Below are positions 1 through 8,717 of a stretch of 9,770 nt of DNA, one piece after another. The translations under genes were made by a program, and so were the position numbers. Within the stretch, counting starts at the first letter, position 1; the number at the start of each line of letters is the position of its first letter. The notes under the pieces are model-generated. The model was not told where the DNA came from. It made no database searches and was given only the letters and a program-made list of their open reading frames with translations. Location: positions 38,943-48,712 of the forward strand of contig JAAVDV010000019.1 of the NCBI GenBank assembly GCA_014801595.1. The letters are read 5' to 3'. The DNA comes from Bacteroides sp. Lineage in GTDB: Bacteria > Bacteroidota > Bacteroidia > Bacteroidales > Muribaculaceae.

Positions 1-726
1 TCACTGAGAATGAACACGGAAGGGCATTATCTGGAGGTCACACCCTCAGAAGGATACGTCAGAGGAATCAGCTTCTGGCAGCGCACGGTCGGCGCATCGG
101 CAGATGCCTCCATGGAGATTCTGACAAGAGTGGCGGGAGAATGGAAAGGCTCCTTGAGAATCTCCGCAGCCGATATGGAGGAATCACCCTTGATAAGTAT
201 CACTGAGGATATGCTCCCGTTCGGAGGGGACGCGCTCCGCATAGTATTCCATCCCTCGGGCAAGGGATCCATAGCCATCGACGACGTGACCCTCTACTGC
301 GGCGGAGAAACGACAATAGAGGAATTCCCGTCATTGACCAATCTTGATGCCGGCGCATCCGACCGGTTCGCGATAGATGGTCTGCGACCGGGCACCCCCT
401 ACTACTATACGGTGCAGGGTGTGAAAGATGGCATCAAATCAAAAGCATCCAACGAAATCCGTGTAGTGACCGTTGCCACGGATGCCGTCGGTTCAGCCGT
501 TGACCATCCAATCTGCTGGAGCTTTGAGCGCGCGACCTCGACATTATCCGTCAGAGGGATGCAACCAGACGAACGCGTGACAATCTATCGCGCTGATGGC
601 TCTGTCATCGCCGGTGCGACATCCGACGCCGAGGGCGCCGTCAAAATCCGGATTCCCGGCCATACGGACATATTCATCCTGCGCACCGCCACCGGACACA
701 CAGCCAAAGTCATCACAAGACGTTAA
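1..726 (+). CDS. C-terminal part of a secreted FN3/jelly-roll protein with sorting tail (5' end outside window)
   Basis: The reading frame is open from base 1, so the ATG at position 10 is an internal methionine and the gene begins upstream. About 241 residues are visible. The first 100 form a beta-rich segment ending in a pattern (GKGSIAIDDVTLYC) typical of the last strands of jelly-roll or choice-of-anchor domains in Bacteroidota surface proteins. An FN3-like segment follows, with LRPGTPYYYTVQGVKDG and SNEIRVVTV. The last 70 residues resemble a T9SS type A sorting domain: IYRADGSVIAG, then a short strand pattern and a basic end (VITRR). The family role is an extracellular or surface-attached protein exported by the Sec and type IX routes; any catalytic domain would lie upstream and cannot be seen. 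The stop is TAA at 724-726, and the next gene starts 28 bp later, suggesting one operon. Confidence 0.85.
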   Translation, partial: SLRMNTEGHYLEVTPSEGYVRGISFWQRTVGASADASMEILTRVAGEWKGSLRISAADMEESPLISITEDMLPFGGDALRIVFHPSGKGSIAIDDVTLYCGGETTIEEFPSLTNLDAGASDRFAIDGLRPGTPYYYTVQGVKDGIKSKASNEIRVVTVATDAVGSAVDHPICWSFERATSTLSVRGMQPDERVTIYRADGSVIAGATSDAEGAVKIRIPGHTDIFILRTATGHTAKVITRR

Positions 727-754
727 TATTCATCATCATAAAAAATAAAACATC

Positions 755-3700
755 ATGAACAACCCCAAGCTACACAGATGGCTCGTCGCCGGAATAGCGT
801 TGCTTACGGGATTGACCGGAACAGCCCTCACCCCGGGCACCCCCGGATTCACCAAGCCCGCGAAAGTAAAGGTCACCGGACGCGCCAAAGAAAGGAGAGC
901 CGGAGAACGCTCCTCGCGTATGCTCACGGTTCCGAAACTCGACGGAAAAGTCGGACAACTCAAAACCGTCCCCCGCATCGGCTCACGCTCACTGCTTGAG
1001 ACAGATGCAGCCAAAGCCCCCTCACGCATCACGTCGGAAGAGGCGGGAAGAATCTACGGCGGCATGATATATGCCGATGACTGGACAGCCGACAACCAGC
1101 CGGTGGGTATCTACTCTTTCCCCGTAGCCGACGGCAGTCAGCTGCGCCCGGAAGTTATAGGAAGCGATTATGTGGTCACCGGAGGTGCCTATGCCAACGG
1201 ACAATACCACTTCGTGTCATACATGTCGTTCATGGGCATGACCTTCGCCAATCTCTACACATGCGACCTCGACACATGGACAATCACGCGTGCGCTTCCC
1301 GTCGGCTCGGGGGCAATTCCTCAGGATATGGCTTATGACCCTACCACGGGCAACGTCTACGGATGCTTCATGAACGACAACGCCGACGGCTGGGTACTGG
1401 GTGCGCTCAATCTTGAAAGCGGCGAACGCCGTCTGCTGAAAGACCTCGACATCATCATCCTTTCAGTCGGTGTCAATTCCAAGGGAGAATGGTACGGCGT
1501 AGGCTACGACGGCAACTTCTACCGCTTCGATAAAGAGACCGGCGACCGCACACTCATCGGCTCCACGGGCCGCCGTCCCATGTACTCGGCATCAGGATGT
1601 TTCGATCTCCAGACCGACCGTTTCTATTGGGAATGTATCGAATCCGATTCACGCGGTGTCCTGTATGAAATCGATGTCAACACCGGTGCGGCCGAGAAAG
1701 TCACCGATATCGCGGGGAACGCCGAGATTGTGGGAATGTACATCCCCGTGCCCGAAGCTGCCGACGGCGCGCCGGCTGCCGTAAAGGAAATCACGTTCGA
1801 CTTCCCCGAGGGGTCGCTGCAAGGAGATGTCTGCTTCGACATGCCTGAAATGCAGTTTGACGGGAAAGCGCCCCTCGACGGCACTTTCACCTGGACCGTC
1901 GCCATCAACGAGAAAGAGACAGCCAGCGGCACAGCCGCCGCAGGCGAGAGCGTACGTGTCAACGTCACAGTGCCCTCACCCGGCTTCTACCGCGCAAATG
2001 TCAGCACCACCAACGCCGCCGGTCGCTCACCTCTGACAATGGCTGAGAAATGGCTCGGACAGGATATGCCTACCGGAGTCGCCAACATCAAGCTCGTGCC
2101 CGGAGAAGGTATGACCGACATCGTACTCACCTGGGATACCCCGGCACTCACCGTCAACGGAGGCTTCGTCGATCCGGCGGCCATCACCTACGACATCGTG
2201 AGATACCCCGACGAGGTAAAAGTCGCCGCAGGACTCGCCGGCAACGAATTCCGCGAAAGTATTCCGGAGCCCAAGGTCCTCACCCTCTATTCTTATGCCA
2301 TCACTCCCCTCTACAACGGAATGGAAGCGGAGACTCTCCGCTCGTCGACACTTCCGATAGGATGCGCAGTGCCGCCGCTCTACAACTATCTTTCCACCGA
2401 AGAGGACCTCGCCTTCTTCCAGATTATCGATGCCAACGGAGATGGTGAGACCTGGACATTCGACATCACCCACGAGGCGGCCAGAATGAAGTATAGCCTT
2501 GCAGAGAACTACACGATGCCGATGAACGACTGGCTCGTATCGCCGCGTGTCAAGCTTCAGGCAGGCAGGATGTACCGCTTCGCCCTCGATGCAGGCTGCT
2601 ATTTCTCCTATATTCCCGAACGACTTGAAGTGAAGATGGGTCAGTCCGCGACACCCGAAGGCATGGACATACAGGTGATTCCCGCCACGACGGTCAACTT
2701 CACCGATATGACTACGCTCGAAGGATGGATCAACGTCGAGACCGACGGCATATATTTCTTCGGAATCCATGCGATGAGCGGTGCCGACTCGATGTTCCTA
2801 TATGTCAACAACGTAGCTATCGAAGAGGGTCCGTTGCTCGGCACTCCGGGACATATCACAGCTCTCAGCGCGAAAGCGGGTGAAAACGGAGCCTTGACCG
2901 CAACACTTTCAGGCACCGCACCGAAGACCACCGTAGAGGGAAAGCCTCTTGATGAAATAACCGAGATACGCATAGCCCGCGACGGCCGCCCCATCGGTTC
3001 CATCACAGGGGTGAAACCGGGCGAGAAATTTGAATATACCGACAACGTCGCTGTCCAGAGCGACAACACCTATACGCTGACGGCCGTCAACTCTATCGGC
3101 GCCGGCTATGAGGCCACCACAACCGTCTATGTAGGCCATGACCGTCCGGGGCTTCCGCTCAATGTACATGCCGTCTGCGACGGCGGCACCAGCGTCACCA
3201 TCACCTGGGATGCCCCCGCCGAAGGGGAGACCGGAGGCTACTACGATCCCTCCGCGCTCACCTACACTATCCTGCGCGCAAACGATGAGGCAGAACTTGC
3301 CACAGGTGTGACCGAACTCACCTTCACCGACCCCCACGCGCCGCTCAACGGCTATCGTCAGGAATTCTACGGATATTATGTCTATGCGCAATCCCCCGCA
3401 GGCTACGGCTACGGACAGCTCTCGAATATCGTGGTGGTAGGCAAGCCTTATGATATGCCCTTCATCGAGACATTCCCCAACGGCAAGATAACCAACGACC
3501 CCTGGGATGTCACTATCCCCGAAGAATCCGGAGCGAACTGGCAACTCAAATCGGCGGGCGAATACCCCGATGTTGAATCTCAGGATCCGCAGGGTGGTCT
3601 CGTCAGCTTCATTCCCGATGAAAGCGGCGATGAGGGCACGCTCACTTCCGGCACAATCGCCGTAGCGGGCGCCAAGAATCCTGTCGTGGAATTCTGGTGG

Positions 3701-5332
3701 TACTTCGTTCCCGACTCCTACGACATCGTGAAGCTCCTCCTCTCCAAGGATGGAGGTGACTTCGAGGAAATCGGCGAAGCGAGAGCAGCCGCCGAATCCG
3801 GCGAGGCAGGATGGCGCAAGAAGAGCGTGGCACTCGATTTAGGGACAACAAAATATATCCAGATTGCATTCCTCGCCCGTTCAGGTTCAGGCTATAACAA
3901 TATCCATCTCGACAATATCCGTGTGAAGGATGTGTTTGACCACAACCTCGCGGCTCTCGGAGTGCAGGCTCCCACACGCATCAAGACCGGCGAAGAGGCT
4001 GTCGTGACGGTGAATATCGAGAATAACGGTATCAATGTCGCCGAAGACTATGACGTGACACTCATATGCAACGGTGCAGCGCTTGAAACCCTGAAGGGTC
4101 CGCGCATCGAGCCTGACAGATTCGCACAGATCAACTTCACCGTTGTTCCCGACGTCACATGGGAGGAAGACTCATATCTTGCGGCAACCGTAGATTACGC
4201 CGCCGATATGTACGAATACGACAATGCATCCGATAATACCATCGTGCGTATCATCGCGCCCTCCTTCCCCGCCGTGGCCGACCTTACCGGCGACCTCGAC
4301 GAATCCGGCAGAGTGGCTCTCACATGGAGCGAGCCGGAAATCGTAGAGGGTGACGGAAAAACCATCACCGACGGAGCGGAAGAATATGCAAGCTTCCTGA
4401 TTTCTGACTTCGGCGACTGGTGGACAGTCGATGCCGACGGCCTGCCGACTTTCGGAATCGCCAACAACACGGGTGGCGCCGTGCAGTATCCCAACACCGG
4501 CAAGCCACAGGCATTCATGGTCTTCAATCCATCTGAGGCCGGTATTCCGACGGAATATTCCGATGGAACTCCCACCGCGTGGGCACCCCACAGCGGCGAC
4601 AGCTACTTCGCATCCTTCGGCAATGACGGCACCGCCGACAACTGGCTCATCTCTCCCGAGCTGCCGCGTGTGGCGCAGACAATCTCCTTCTACGTCAAAT
4701 CTCAGACGGCCGACTATGGATATGAGAAATATGAAGTGCTCTACTCCACCACCGGAACTGAACTTTCAGATTTTGTACGCATCGGTGACCTGCGCTCAGC
4801 CCCCGTCGCATGGACAGAACATCGTGTGGAACTCCCGGAAGGCGCGCGCTACTTCGCGATCCGCTGCGTATCCCAGGATGCCTATGTGCTGATGATCGAT
4901 GACATCACCTATCTCCCGGCAGCAGCCGTGACAGAGGAACTTGCCCTGATCGGCTACAACGTCTACCGCGACGGCAAGTGCATCACTCCCAAGCCGGTGG
5001 TCGACATGACGTTCATCGACACGGATGCCGAAGCCGGCCGCCACAGCTACGCCGTCACCGCAGTCTACGACAAGGGTGAATCCAAATTCTCCAACATCGT
5101 GACTCTCAAGCCCTCCGGCGTAGACTTTATCTCTGCCGAAGGCGTGACGATTGAATCAGGCGCAGGGCATGTGACCGTGTCAGCTCCCGTCGGTACCACC
5201 CTGAATATCGCCGACACTCAGGGAAGAATCATAGCCGGCGCCAAATCGTCAGGTTCCGACCGCTTCGACCTCACCGCCGGAGTCTACGTAGTCTCCGTCG
5301 GAACAGCCAACGTAAAGGTCGTAGTCCGTTGA
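755..5332 (+). CDS. 1525-residue secreted multidomain FN3/cleaved-adhesin-like protein with T9SS type A-like tail
   Basis: The ATG at 755 begins a clear signal peptide: a basic n-region (NNPKLHRW), a hydrophobic core (LVAGIALLTGL) and probable cleavage near residue 24. The leader is AT-rich without a Shine-Dalgarno sequence, as is usual in Bacteroidota. Approximate domains by residue: 100-330 beta-propeller-like repeats (blade motifs such as NLYTCDLDTW, GNFYRFDKETGDR, VLYEIDVNTG); 336-437 Ig-like; 438-540 FN3; 545-690 cleaved-adhesin or choice-of-anchor J type (FQIIDANGDGETW, NDWLVSPRVKL); 695-795 and 796-895 FN3; 896-1060 MAM or jelly-roll-like (FIETFPNGKI, IHLDNIRVKDV); 1061-1168 CARDB-like; 1169-1455 an FN3 split by a second adhesin-like domain (DNWLISPELP, MIDDITYLP); 1456-1525 sorting tail (GVYVVSV...KVVVR). 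No enzyme active site is recognised, so binding or adhesion outside the cell is inferred. Domain borders are read by eye. Confidence 0.9.
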   Translation: MNNPKLHRWLVAGIALLTGLTGTALTPGTPGFTKPAKVKVTGRAKERRAGERSSRMLTVPKLDGKVGQLKTVPRIGSRSLLETDAAKAPSRITSEEAGRIYGGMIYADDWTADNQPVGIYSFPVADGSQLRPEVIGSDYVVTGGAYANGQYHFVSYMSFMGMTFANLYTCDLDTWTITRALPVGSGAIPQDMAYDPTTGNVYGCFMNDNADGWVLGALNLESGERRLLKDLDIIILSVGVNSKGEWYGVGYDGNFYRFDKETGDRTLIGSTGRRPMYSASGCFDLQTDRFYWECIESDSRGVLYEIDVNTGAAEKVTDIAGNAEIVGMYIPVPEAADGAPAAVKEITFDFPEGSLQGDVCFDMPEMQFDGKAPLDGTFTWTVAINEKETASGTAAAGESVRVNVTVPSPGFYRANVSTTNAAGRSPLTMAEKWLGQDMPTGVANIKLVPGEGMTDIVLTWDTPALTVNGGFVDPAAITYDIVRYPDEVKVAAGLAGNEFRESIPEPKVLTLYSYAITPLYNGMEAETLRSSTLPIGCAVPPLYNYLSTEEDLAFFQIIDANGDGETWTFDITHEAARMKYSLAENYTMPMNDWLVSPRVKLQAGRMYRFALDAGCYFSYIPERLEVKMGQSATPEGMDIQVIPATTVNFTDMTTLEGWINVETDGIYFFGIHAMSGADSMFLYVNNVAIEEGPLLGTPGHITALSAKAGENGALTATLSGTAPKTTVEGKPLDEITEIRIARDGRPIGSITGVKPGEKFEYTDNVAVQSDNTYTLTAVNSIGAGYEATTTVYVGHDRPGLPLNVHAVCDGGTSVTITWDAPAEGETGGYYDPSALTYTILRANDEAELATGVTELTFTDPHAPLNGYRQEFYGYYVYAQSPAGYGYGQLSNIVVVGKPYDMPFIETFPNGKITNDPWDVTIPEESGANWQLKSAGEYPDVESQDPQGGLVSFIPDESGDEGTLTSGTIAVAGAKNPVVEFWWYFVPDSYDIVKLLLSKDGGDFEEIGEARAAAESGEAGWRKKSVALDLGTTKYIQIAFLARSGSGYNNIHLDNIRVKDVFDHNLAALGVQAPTRIKTGEEAVVTVNIENNGINVAEDYDVTLICNGAALETLKGPRIEPDRFAQINFTVVPDVTWEEDSYLAATVDYAADMYEYDNASDNTIVRIIAPSFPAVADLTGDLDESGRVALTWSEPEIVEGDGKTITDGAEEYASFLISDFGDWWTVDADGLPTFGIANNTGGAVQYPNTGKPQAFMVFNPSEAGIPTEYSDGTPTAWAPHSGDSYFASFGNDGTADNWLISPELPRVAQTISFYVKSQTADYGYEKYEVLYSTTGTELSDFVRIGDLRSAPVAWTEHRVELPEGARYFAIRCVSQDAYVLMIDDITYLPAAAVTEELALIGYNVYRDGKCITPKPVVDMTFIDTDAEAGRHSYAVTAVYDKGESKFSNIVTLKPSGVDFISAEGVTIESGAGHVTVSAPVGTTLNIADTQGRIIAGAKSSGSDRFDLTAGVYVVSVGTANVKVVVR

Positions 5333-5354
5333 AATCCATAATCCATTTCTAATC

Positions 5355-5396
5355 GCCGGGGAGGGTTCCGGGTCGGAATCCTCCCCGGCTAATAAT
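5355..5396 (+). terminator. Strong hairpin between the two large surface-protein genes
   Basis: The arms at 5355-5369 and 5375-5389 pair over 15 bp: GCCGGGGAGG against CCTCCCCGGC, extended inward by GTTCC against GGAAT with one G-U pair. The loop is GGGTC. It starts 22 bp after the stop of the 1525-residue gene. The following sequence (TAATAATTAAC) is AT-rich but not a clean T-run, so it may be an intrinsic terminator, a partial attenuator or a 3'-end-stabilising hairpin. It may set the expression of the 658-residue gene 3' of it apart from the upstream pair. Confidence 0.7.
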
Positions 5397-5406
5397 TAAC
5401 TTTCAT

Positions 5407-7383
5407 ATGAAACAATATATACTTCCTGCGATGCTATGCGCGACGGCATTCTCCCTATCCGCCGCCATCGAGCTACCCCCCTCCTCCCCTACCGATGTCA
5501 CGGCAGCTTTCTATATCCGCGACGGGAAAGGTTCTGTCAAAGGCTCGCTTAAAGCCCCCACAGAGAGCAACGACTATATCAATCCGCAGCCGCTGGGCAT
5601 AATCTCTCTTATCGAAGTGACGCGCTCCTGCTGGGAGCTTGGCGAATCCGACATCCCGGTGGCACGCTTCGAACAAGCTGTCCCCGGAATGCTCTATACT
5701 TTCGAAGATGAGGGATTGACCGCCTATGGATATGAATATACATATAAAGCCGTCGCCCGCAACGCCGACGGCGAGGGGGGATACGGCAATTATGCATTCG
5801 TATTTGCAGGCGTTCGTCCTGCCAAACCTGAATTCGTGAACGTCAAGACTGCCGACCGCGGCATGTCGCCGGTGACGTTCACCATCCGTGCCGAAGAACT
5901 GAACGACAAGAATGAGGCCCTCGGCATGCCTCTGACCGCGCTCACTCTCTCATACACAGCCGACGATGACGATGAGACCTCTGAAGTAATCTCCACGATT
6001 GAGAATCCTGAATCGGGAAAGGAATATGAAGTGACATTCGATGCCTCGGACGGTATGGCCTACGAATTCCGAATCGTTTCGGAGTGTGCATTCGGCAAAA
6101 GCGAATCGCAGACATTATCCCTCTTCATCGGCGAGGATTCACCGGGACAACCCGGGGATATCAAAGTCACCGCGCATGGCGAGGGGGCGCAAATATCATG
6201 GTCGGCACCGGTTGCAGGCCGTCATAACGGCTGGGTCGACCCTGCCTCCATCCGCTACCGCATAGAGCGTGTGGTGAGCTACACCAATAAGAAACTTCTC
6301 GCCGAAGACCTTGAAGTGTGTGAATTTGCGGATGAATGCGACGATATCTCTACGCTCACCGCCCTCACCTATGCGGTGACTCCCTATAACACTCTCGGCG
6401 AAGGTCTGACAGCATCCTCGGAGACCGTCACCGTCGGGCCCTCGGCGTCGCTTCCCTTCATGGAGCATTTCAACACCCCCTACGGCTATGGCGTATCAGC
6501 CGACAATCTCTGGACCGCCGACCCCGATGATTATAACTGGGCATATAGCACCTATACATGGAACAGCGGCGGTCTCACCGGTGTGCTCGGCGATGAAGAG
6601 AATGGCGAAGGGTACGCCTATTGCGGGCAAAAATATAGCTCCGGCGATATTGAGAACCGGCTCATCTCAACTCCCGTCACCCTGACAACGGCAAAATATC
6701 CCGTACTCTCATTCTGGTATATCTCCCGTCCGGACGCAGCCAATCATCTGGCAGTAGGATACTCTGCCGACGGTGAGGAACATATGCTTATGGAAATCGG
6801 TATAGCCGATGAATTCGAAGAATTCGCCGGCAGCGACGATGAGGTCATTTGGGTGCGACGTGTCGTAGAAATGCCCGGGGCAGCCGGCAAGCGAGCCGGT
6901 CTCGTATTCAACGCTATCCGCAAATCAGAAGGCAACAACGAAAGCGTATGTATCGACGAAATCCTACTTGACGACTATCCCCCGGTAGAGGTATTCACGG
7001 CAAGCTTCAAAGATGGCGACGGCGCGATCAGCTGGAAAGCCCCCTCGAACAGCACCGGCGAACCGACACGCTATGAGGTGGCGCTTGACGGAGCTGACCC
7101 CACGGAAGTCGATAGCCCCGAGCTCCCGTTGACCGGTATCGATGACACCGACCACACTCTCAGGGTACGCGCCATCTACGGCGACATCCCTTCGTGCTGG
7201 TCTGACGAATATGTATTCAATCCCCTGACCACCGGCATCCTCACCATCGGTGCCGACGGCAGCCGCACCGAATACTACGATCTCTCAGGCATTCGCCGCG
7301 ACAGCTTCTCCGGTGGTGAGATACTGATCCGACGCACAATCTCACCCGACGGCAGCGTGACGACAACCAAAGTCAGAATGTAA
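5407..7383 (+). CDS. 658-residue secreted FN3/choice-of-anchor J protein with sorting-type C-terminus
   Basis: The ATG at 5407 opens a signal peptide (MKQYILPAMLCATAFSLSAA, cleavage likely before IELPP). Approximate domains by residue: 25-140 and 141-245 beta-rich FN3-like (FRIVSECAFGKSESQTLSL in the second); 246-350 a clear FN3 (GAQISWSAPVAG, ALTYAVTPYNTLGEG); 351-525 choice-of-anchor J or MAM-like jelly roll (LPFMEHFNTPYGYG, NRLISTPVTL, LSFWYISRPD, CIDEILLDDY); 526-605 FN3 (GAISWKAPSNSTGEP); 606-658 a variant T9SS type A-like tail (EYYDLSGIRR, GEILIRRT, TKVRM). It shares its architecture with the preceding protein, so it is probably a related cell-surface or secreted binding protein; no catalytic motif is visible. 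It is 74 bp from the preceding gene with a hairpin between, so it may be transcribed by read-through or separately. It converges on a truncated crp-like remnant beyond its 3' end. Confidence 0.9.
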   Translation: MKQYILPAMLCATAFSLSAAIELPPSSPTDVTAAFYIRDGKGSVKGSLKAPTESNDYINPQPLGIISLIEVTRSCWELGESDIPVARFEQAVPGMLYTFEDEGLTAYGYEYTYKAVARNADGEGGYGNYAFVFAGVRPAKPEFVNVKTADRGMSPVTFTIRAEELNDKNEALGMPLTALTLSYTADDDDETSEVISTIENPESGKEYEVTFDASDGMAYEFRIVSECAFGKSESQTLSLFIGEDSPGQPGDIKVTAHGEGAQISWSAPVAGRHNGWVDPASIRYRIERVVSYTNKKLLAEDLEVCEFADECDDISTLTALTYAVTPYNTLGEGLTASSETVTVGPSASLPFMEHFNTPYGYGVSADNLWTADPDDYNWAYSTYTWNSGGLTGVLGDEENGEGYAYCGQKYSSGDIENRLISTPVTLTTAKYPVLSFWYISRPDAANHLAVGYSADGEEHMLMEIGIADEFEEFAGSDDEVIWVRRVVEMPGAAGKRAGLVFNAIRKSEGNNESVCIDEILLDDYPPVEVFTASFKDGDGAISWKAPSNSTGEPTRYEVALDGADPTEVDSPELPLTGIDDTDHTLRVRAIYGDIPSCWSDEYVFNPLTTGILTIGADGSRTEYYDLSGIRRDSFSGGEILIRRTISPDGSVTTTKVRM

Positions 7384-7418
7384 AAGAATATTTCCATTCC
7401 TGACAATCCTTTTATCCT

Positions 7419-7455
7419 GTGAGGGTGCGGCAATGCTGCACCCTCACTACATTTT
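7419..7455 (+). terminator. Hairpin terminator after the 658-residue gene
   Basis: GTGAGGGTGC (7419-7428) pairs perfectly with GCACCCTCAC (7438-7447), and the loop can add a G-U and two G-C pairs. It starts 35 bp after the stop codon and is followed by TACATTTT and further AT-rich sequence. It probably ends transcription of the surface-protein genes and once separated them from the convergent crp-like gene whose 3' remnant lies just beyond. Confidence 0.75.
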
Positions 7456-7503
7456 CACTCAATTATTAATTAATTTAACTTTATTTAATACCCCCGAAAA
7501 TTC

Positions 7504-7590
7504 TTTAAAGGTCGGTCTCAGGGAATTCCTCGCCGTTGCACAGCTTCGGGTCCCGGGCAATGTTGCGCCTTATGCGACTCAGAGTCTGCG
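7504..7590. repeat. 87-bp direct repeat, left copy
   Basis: This copy matches 8982-9068 in the same orientation with 2 mismatches in 87 (7511 and 7544). The two copies are 1478 bp apart and bracket the abi/ncRNA cassette and the surface-protein remnant. Both are 3' ends of crp-like genes. They could act as substrates for homologous recombination that removes everything between them and leaves a single intact regulator gene. Confidence 0.92.
7505..7590 (-). pseudogene. 3'-end remnant of a Crp/Fnr-family regulator gene
   Basis: Read on the minus strand this encodes the last 27 residues and the stop of the intact regulator at 8983-9597: the end of the recognition helix (QTLSRIRRN) and the tail ending EEFPETDL. 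The DNA at 7504-7590 matches 8982-9068 at 85 of 87 positions. The two differences are at 7511 (silent, Asp) and 7544 (Asn to Lys). Similarity stops abruptly at 7590 and the frame then runs into stop codons, so nothing functional remains. Its tail-to-tail position beside the surface-protein gene mirrors the intact regulator beside the remnant at 8866-8928. Confidence 0.9.
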
Positions 7591-7792
7591 TTTTTCTCCA
7601 CTGATAAAGCAATCTTCAACCGACTTCACAAGCAGATAAACGATGTAGCGACTATTTTATCTTACGAAAATTCGGCATAGTTTATACAGCGTATGCCCAA
7701 CTCTACAGGTGGCATCGTTAACTAACACCATTCCGAGAAGCCTGTACCGTCTTGACATTCGCCCTAAGTATGAGCGCGAATATCGTAATTTA
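7591..7792. other. Non-coding left arm of the abi cassette with inverted repeats
   Basis: There is no credible gene in these 200 bases. They begin exactly where the crp-like homology breaks off. Three inverted repeats are visible: AACGATG (7639-7645) with CATCGTT (7713-7719), enclosing GGCATA (7674-7679) with TATGCC (7692-7697); and ATTCGC (7757-7762) with GCGAAT (7776-7781). The first two nest and could form a two-stem structure. No Bacteroidota promoter of type TAnnTTTG is seen on either strand here. The stretch may be upstream DNA carried in with the cassette, a recombination site or part of a structured RNA; none of these is established. Confidence 0.4.
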
Positions 7793-7824
7793 TTTCCTTT
7801 AATCATCATTTTTTCGTAAATTTG
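7793..7824 (+). promoter_or_regulatory. Bacteroidota-type promoter of the abi gene
   Basis: TTTC at 7793-7796, 20 bp, then TAAATTTG at 7817-7824, against the Bacteroidota consensus TTTG-N19-21-TAnnTTTG (one mismatch in the -33 box). Transcription would begin near 7830, about 15 nt before the ATG at 7845. The eleven bases GTAAATTTGCA (7816-7826) recur exactly at the downstream ncRNA promoter. Confidence 0.7.
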
Positions 7825-7844
7825 CAATATCAATTAAGTACGTG

Positions 7845-8715
7845 ATGAAAAAAAGCACTTGATATAAGTAACCAACTACAACTTCTTGAAAAACGGGGAG
7901 TTGTATTCGACAATATACGCAAAGCAGAGGAAATTCTACTTGATGTCGGCTATTATCGACTTGGGTTTTACGCGTTCCCTTTTGAACGGACTTTTCCAAA
8001 TCTCCATAATCGCACACATGTGTATGTTGAAGGTACTACTTTCAAATCAATCTATGACCTTTACCTATTTGATACTAAATTACGCAGATTACTATTAAAT
8101 GCGCTTGATAGAATAGAGGTGAATCTTCGTTCTCGAATCACATATATAGTATCAACCATATATGTAAACTCACCGACTTGGTTCGTTGACAAGACAATTA
8201 TTAAATCCGATTTTGTATTGAGTTTTCATAATAAAGTTTACTCAACTTTACTTGAAAATCCGGTCATTAAGCGCCATCACCAAAAATATATCAATGATAG
8301 ATATGCGCCTGCTTGGAAGACTTTGGAATTCATGACTCTTGGAAACCTTTCTGCATTGTATCAAGCAATTAAAGATACTGAGGTTAAAAAGAAAATTGCA
8401 TCCGAATACGGATGTTCATTGAAAGTCTTTATCAACTACCTTGAAACCATTCGTGTCATACGAAATAAGTGCGCTCATGGAAGCTGTTTATATAATATAG
8501 AGCTGTCGAAAGGTATAAAGTCCAACCCTGCCGGAGTTGATTCTAAAGATAGACACAACATTAAGGGAGCATATAGCGTTATCAGATACATGCTCGGGAC
8601 AATTTCCAACACAAGAAGAACGGAACTTGAAGATAATCTCAAAGCATTATTGGCAGAGCCAAGAGAGGATGCTACCAATACAATAATTCAGACCTGCACG
8701 AATTTTTCATTGTAA
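7845..8715 (+). CDS. Abi_2/AbiD/AbiF-family HEPN protein with a 5' frameshift in a 7-A tract
   Basis: The frame running to TAA at 8713-8715 is open back to 7849, but its first canonical start is a GTG at 8020 that has no leader and would delete some 58 conserved residues. From the ATG at 7845 the sequence reads only MKKST and then TGA (7860-7862). Removing one A from the run at 7848-7854 gives a 289-residue protein with the family's N-terminus (MKKALDISNQLQLLEKRG, then LLDVGYYRLGFYAFPFE). Other family segments are FKSIYDLYLFDTKLRRLLL, ALDRIEVNLRSRITY, SPTWFVD, RHHQKYINDRYAPAWKTLE and the HEPN R-x4-H motif RNKCAH (R206, H211 in the restored numbering). Family knowledge: Abi_2 proteins belong to phage abortive-infection systems, and HEPN domains usually cleave RNA. 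The gene is clearly AT-rich compared with its neighbours, suggesting acquisition. It may be slippage-dependent, phase-off, a pseudogene or a sequence error. Confidence 0.8.
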
Positions 8716-8717
8716 AA

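Noticed and set aside
2027..2770. 247-codon minus-strand ORF
   Set aside because: It lies wholly inside the 1525-residue gene and is a by-product of GC-rich codon use. The same holds for the other long antisense frames inside the surface-protein genes.
5397..5404. TAACTTTC as a promoter of the 658-residue gene
   Set aside because: It ends two bases before the ATG, so transcription would start at or inside the start codon, and the last base deviates from TAnnTTTG.
7433..7639. Plus-strand ORF of 68 codons
   Set aside because: It runs through a terminator hairpin and antisense through the crp-like remnant, with no protein-like composition.
7845..7862. Classic -1 ribosomal frameshift at A-AAA-AAG
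   Set aside because: The heptamer is present, but the productive abi frame is +1 (or -2) relative to the ATG, so a -1 shift would not restore it.
8020..8022. GTG as the start of a 231-residue Abi protein
   Set aside because: The conserved family sequence continues in frame upstream to about 7849, and no leader precedes the GTG. The ATG at 7845 with a frameshift explains the gene better.
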